Origin: Allomesorhizobium sp043769475
GTDB taxonomy: Bacteria > Pseudomonadota > Alphaproteobacteria > Rhizobiales > Rhizobiaceae
Length of the DNA: 64,000 nucleotides
Assembly (NCBI RefSeq): GCF_043769475.1
Contig: NZ_CP171729.1
Span: forward strand, 3,720,001 to 3,784,000
Direction of reading: 5' to 3'
Position numbers and translations under genes: made by a program. Shown in pieces: positions 61,651 through 64,000 of the stretch. Positions within the stretch are counted from its first letter, which is position 1; every line of letters starts with the position of its first letter. The notes beneath the pieces were generated by a model, which saw only the letters and a program-made list of their open reading frames with translations, was not told the DNA's origin and made no database searches.

Positions 61651-61919
61651 GATCAGGTTCTCCCCAAAATGGCAAGCAAGAACAGCTCGCGATTTACTAT
61701 CGTCCAACTGCTGGAAAACGAAAAGACCATAGCAGGAAAAAGATGGCTGCCTTCCGCCGACGATGAGTTGCAAGAAAAACAGCCGGGTGGCAGAGTCTCG
61801 CCAGAGAATAGGCGATCTTGCCGAAAGGTTGTTCCGTGGAGCGCTTGCCTGGGCCTGGCGGAATGTGGTTGCGGCTCGGCAACGGGGCGGCCTCGCAAGC
61901 CGTCGCCGATGGCTGGAAA

Positions 61920-62357
61920 GTGAAAAATCTCCGGGGCGCAATTGCCGCCCTGCTGACGTTCCTCGGCTTCTTCCTGGGCACGGGCGCGCCCGCAAAGGCC
62001 CAGTTCGCCGTGTGCAACCAGACGATCGACGCAATCAACCTGGCCGTCGCCACCGAAACCAGAGGCGTTTTCAGTTCGGAAGGGTGGTGGACGATCGGCG
62101 CCAACCGCTGTGTCGACGTCATCAAGGAAGAGCTGGTCAGCCGCTACATCTATGTCTACGCGACGGACGTGTTCGGCCAGCCTGTCCTTTCGGGCGATTT
62201 CGCCGGGCACGAAATGTGCGTCGGCCCGAAGAAATTCCTCATTGAAGCGACCGATTCCTGCTGGCAGCGCGGCTACCAGGCGGTCCGCTTCATGGAGGTC
62301 GATACCCAGGCGATGATCCGATGGACGCTGTTCCTGAAGGATCCGGATTCAAGCTAG
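61920..62357 (+). CDS. DUF1036 secreted protein
   Basis: A protein of about 145 residues from GTG 61920; GTG 61833 and ATG 61863 are in-frame alternatives. A signal peptide (VKNLRGAIAALLTFLGFFLG, cleavage near PAKAQF) precedes a DUF1036 domain: FAVCNQTIDAINLAVATE, SSEGWWTIGANRCVDVI, YIYVYATDVFG, HEMCVGPKKFLIEATDSCWQ and RGYQAVRFMEVDT. Six cysteines suggest disulfides. DUF1036 proteins are found in alphaproteobacteria with unknown function. It is divergent from the ExbB operon and its stop adjoins the M23 peptidase start, so those two are co-expressed. Confidence 0.8.
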   Translation: MKNLRGAIAALLTFLGFFLGTGAPAKAQFAVCNQTIDAINLAVATETRGVFSSEGWWTIGANRCVDVIKEELVSRYIYVYATDVFGQPVLSGDFAGHEMCVGPKKFLIEATDSCWQRGYQAVRFMEVDTQAMIRWTLFLKDPDSS

Positions 62358-64000
62358 ATGCACCAGATCGACGACAGCTTCCGCCGCAGACGGAGGCAGG
62401 CACGGGAGGAGCGCGGCCGCGCGGCGCGAAGAAAACTGATGCTTGCCGCTGCCGGAATCGTGGCCTTGGCCGTGCTGGCGGCGTTCTATGCCGGCTGGTT
62501 CGGATGGCTCTCCGACGAAACAGCGATCGTGGCGGACGCGCCAACCCCGGAACCGGTAGTCGAGAAGCCGAAGCGGCCGGTCTTCGTCAACGCGATCGTC
62601 GACCTGGCCGGCGATCCGCTGATAATCCGCCTCGGCTCCACAGCCGAAAGGGCGGGCAAGCTGCGCGAAATTCCCCTGCCGCCCGAGCTGAAGCAGCCGG
62701 GCATTCCCGACAATGTGCAGTTTCTCGCCGACACGATGCTGTCCTCCAGCCAGCGCATCATGGCGCTGCCTTCGAGCCCGGAGGATTTCGCGTTTTTCCA
62801 GTCGCAGAGCGGCCGCCGCCGCTTGACGGCCGTCCAGCCCGTCGAGGAGACGCGGGACGTTCCGCCTGCAACCCAAGAGGCCGAGACAGGGACGGGAATT
62901 GCCGATGAAGAGGGCGGCATAGCCGACGAAACCGACGAGATTCTGGTCCCGGTCGCCGGACAGGACGATCTGGAAGGCGAGGTCATCCTGCCGCTGGAAG
63001 AGGAAGGCATCGCGATCGAGGACCTGCAGGCGGCCGTTCCCGAGCCGGGGATGATCGGCGAAGCAGGGGCCGACACCGACGCCGGCTGGGGCGAGACCGT
63101 CGGTCAGGCCGAAGAGGCCCTGCCCGGCTTCAAGGAAACGGCGATCGAGGATACGACCACCGTGCACGTGGTGAAGCGCGAGATCGACCGCTTCGCGCAG
63201 ATCGAAGACTTCACGGTTTCAGTGAAGGGCGAACGGCCGCTGGAGAGCATCGTCGCCGAATACGGCTTCAGCGCCGAGGATGCGAAGAAGGCCAACGACG
63301 CGGCGAAGGCCATCATCGGAGTGGAAACGCTGGGCGACCGCTATGTGGTCGGCCTGCGCGGCTACAGGCCCGTCGCTGAGGCCCGCTTCACGCTGGTGCA
63401 GGCGTCCATCAACACGCCCGACAAATATCTCGGCACCATCGCGCTTTCCGACAGCGGCGAATTCGTCGCCGGCGCCGACCCGTGGATCGGTGAGGATCTC
63501 TCGACATTTGTGCAGGAGCAGACGCCGGAGACGCAGAACCTGAGCTACCGGCTGCTCGACGCGATCTACAGCACGGCGACGCGCAACAATGTGCCCGCCG
63601 GAGTGACCGGCGAAGCCATCATGCTGGTGTCGCGCGCCTTCGACCTGCAATCCATGGCGACTCCCGAGGACCGGCTGGTGCTCATCTTCGCACCCGCCCC
63701 CCGCGACGAAGGGCGCAACGCCGGCCGCATCCTCTATGTGGCGATCCGCGGCAAAGACCGGAACTTCGAATGCTTTGTCTATCAACCCGCGCCCGGCGCC
63801 GACTTTTCCTGCATGACCGAGAAGGACGAGCAGCACAGCGTGACTGTCGCCAACGGCATGGTGAACCCGGTCAACGGGGTGCTGACCTCGACATTCGGTC
63901 CGCGCCGCCACCCCATCCTGAAGAAGGTGCGGCTGCACAAAGGCGTGGACTGGAAAGCCCCGATCGGCACGCCGGTGATGGCGGCGTTCGACGGGACGGT
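62358..64000 (+). CDS. Membrane-anchored M23 endopeptidase (continues past window end)
   Basis: At least 547 residues from the ATG at 62358, which abuts the DUF1036 stop. A basic N-terminus and a membrane helix (KLMLAAAGIVALAVLAAFYA) anchor it with the body in the periplasm. An acidic low-complexity stretch spans about residues 170-250. A LysM-like or SH3-like region follows (ERPLESIVAEYGFSAEDAKK), then the start of the M23 LytM domain, STFGPRRHPILKKVRLHKGVDW, with the metal-binding His and Asp. The remaining HxH motif is beyond the window. It would cut peptidoglycan cross-links. Its position suggests cell-wall opening for the neighbouring systems, an inference. Confidence 0.88.
   Translation, partial: MHQIDDSFRRRRRQAREERGRAARRKLMLAAAGIVALAVLAAFYAGWFGWLSDETAIVADAPTPEPVVEKPKRPVFVNAIVDLAGDPLIIRLGSTAERAGKLREIPLPPELKQPGIPDNVQFLADTMLSSSQRIMALPSSPEDFAFFQSQSGRRRLTAVQPVEETRDVPPATQEAETGTGIADEEGGIADETDEILVPVAGQDDLEGEVILPLEEEGIAIEDLQAAVPEPGMIGEAGADTDAGWGETVGQAEEALPGFKETAIEDTTTVHVVKREIDRFAQIEDFTVSVKGERPLESIVAEYGFSAEDAKKANDAAKAIIGVETLGDRYVVGLRGYRPVAEARFTLVQASINTPDKYLGTIALSDSGEFVAGADPWIGEDLSTFVQEQTPETQNLSYRLLDAIYSTATRNNVPAGVTGEAIMLVSRAFDLQSMATPEDRLVLIFAPAPRDEGRNAGRILYVAIRGKDRNFECFVYQPAPGADFSCMTEKDEQHSVTVANGMVNPVNGVLTSTFGPRRHPILKKVRLHKGVDWKAPIGTPVMAAFDGT

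Noticed and set aside
1..64000. CRISPR arrays, insertion sequences, integrase or phage structural genes
   Set aside because: No regularly spaced repeats, transposase or integrase motifs were found on either strand.

Overview
This is high-GC chromosomal DNA from an alphaproteobacterium of the order Hyphomicrobiales (Rhizobiales), most likely Mesorhizobium or a close Phyllobacteriaceae relative. The evidence is the gene order clpB / DUF4167 gene / prmC / prfA / ptsP / lysC with ubiG divergent, the argJ-ppiC / secA arrangement, and palindromic intergenic repeats of rhizobial type. The genus is inferred from gene order and protein style; no database search was possible.

Region 1 (1-15.9 kb) is a conserved housekeeping backbone (clpB, DUF4167, prmC, prfA, ptsP, lysC, ubiG) interrupted by accessory DNA. 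The additions are an unknown gene between prmC and prfA, a 3.7-kb block of peptidoglycan-binding-domain genes between prfA and ptsP (with a MITE-like repeat and a second, diverged copy of the ptsP 3' end), and a TPR gene plus a membrane adenylate cyclase gene between lysC and ubiG. Both of the latter carry a single-base frameshift.

Region 2 (15.9-28 kb) holds a VapBC toxin-antitoxin pair with a palindromic operator, a DMT exporter divergent from a MarR regulator, a DUF1178 / nitrilase-family / glutaredoxin / ComF block divergent from a methyltransferase, a lone Flp-type pilin, and a three-gene type III polyketide synthase cluster (synthase, methyltransferase, FAD oxidoreductase). It ends with mutT-GNAT-argJ.

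Region 3 (28-37 kb) is a second accessory insertion, between argJ and ppiC: an arginase-family gene with a frameshift, a TetR regulator with a clear operator, a frameshifted small secreted protein, an orphan copy of the ppiC 3' end, a His-rich membrane protein and an acyltransferase. The core genes ppiC and secA follow.

Region 4 (37-46.5 kb) has small conserved genes, a polysaccharide flippase translationally coupled to a CelD-type acyltransferase, a DMT transporter, an acyl-CoA synthetase, tRNA-Leu(CAA), a YqaA-type membrane protein, dsbB and an HWE histidine kinase.

Region 5 (46.5-64 kb) is part of a type VI secretion locus: an FHA-cyclase fusion, tssK, tssL (with an OmpA domain), tssM, tagF, a PP2C phosphatase and a transmembrane Ser/Thr kinase. 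Facing the kinase is a five-gene operon encoding a secreted protein, ExbB, two ExbD proteins and a TonB-like protein. The periplasmic C-terminus of the TonB-like protein resembles the periplasmic domain of the kinase. A DUF1036 gene and an M23 endopeptidase gene run off the right end. This possible link between a Ton-type motor and a T6SS kinase is the most interesting feature here. The sheath, tube, baseplate, ClpV and VgrG genes are not in the window.
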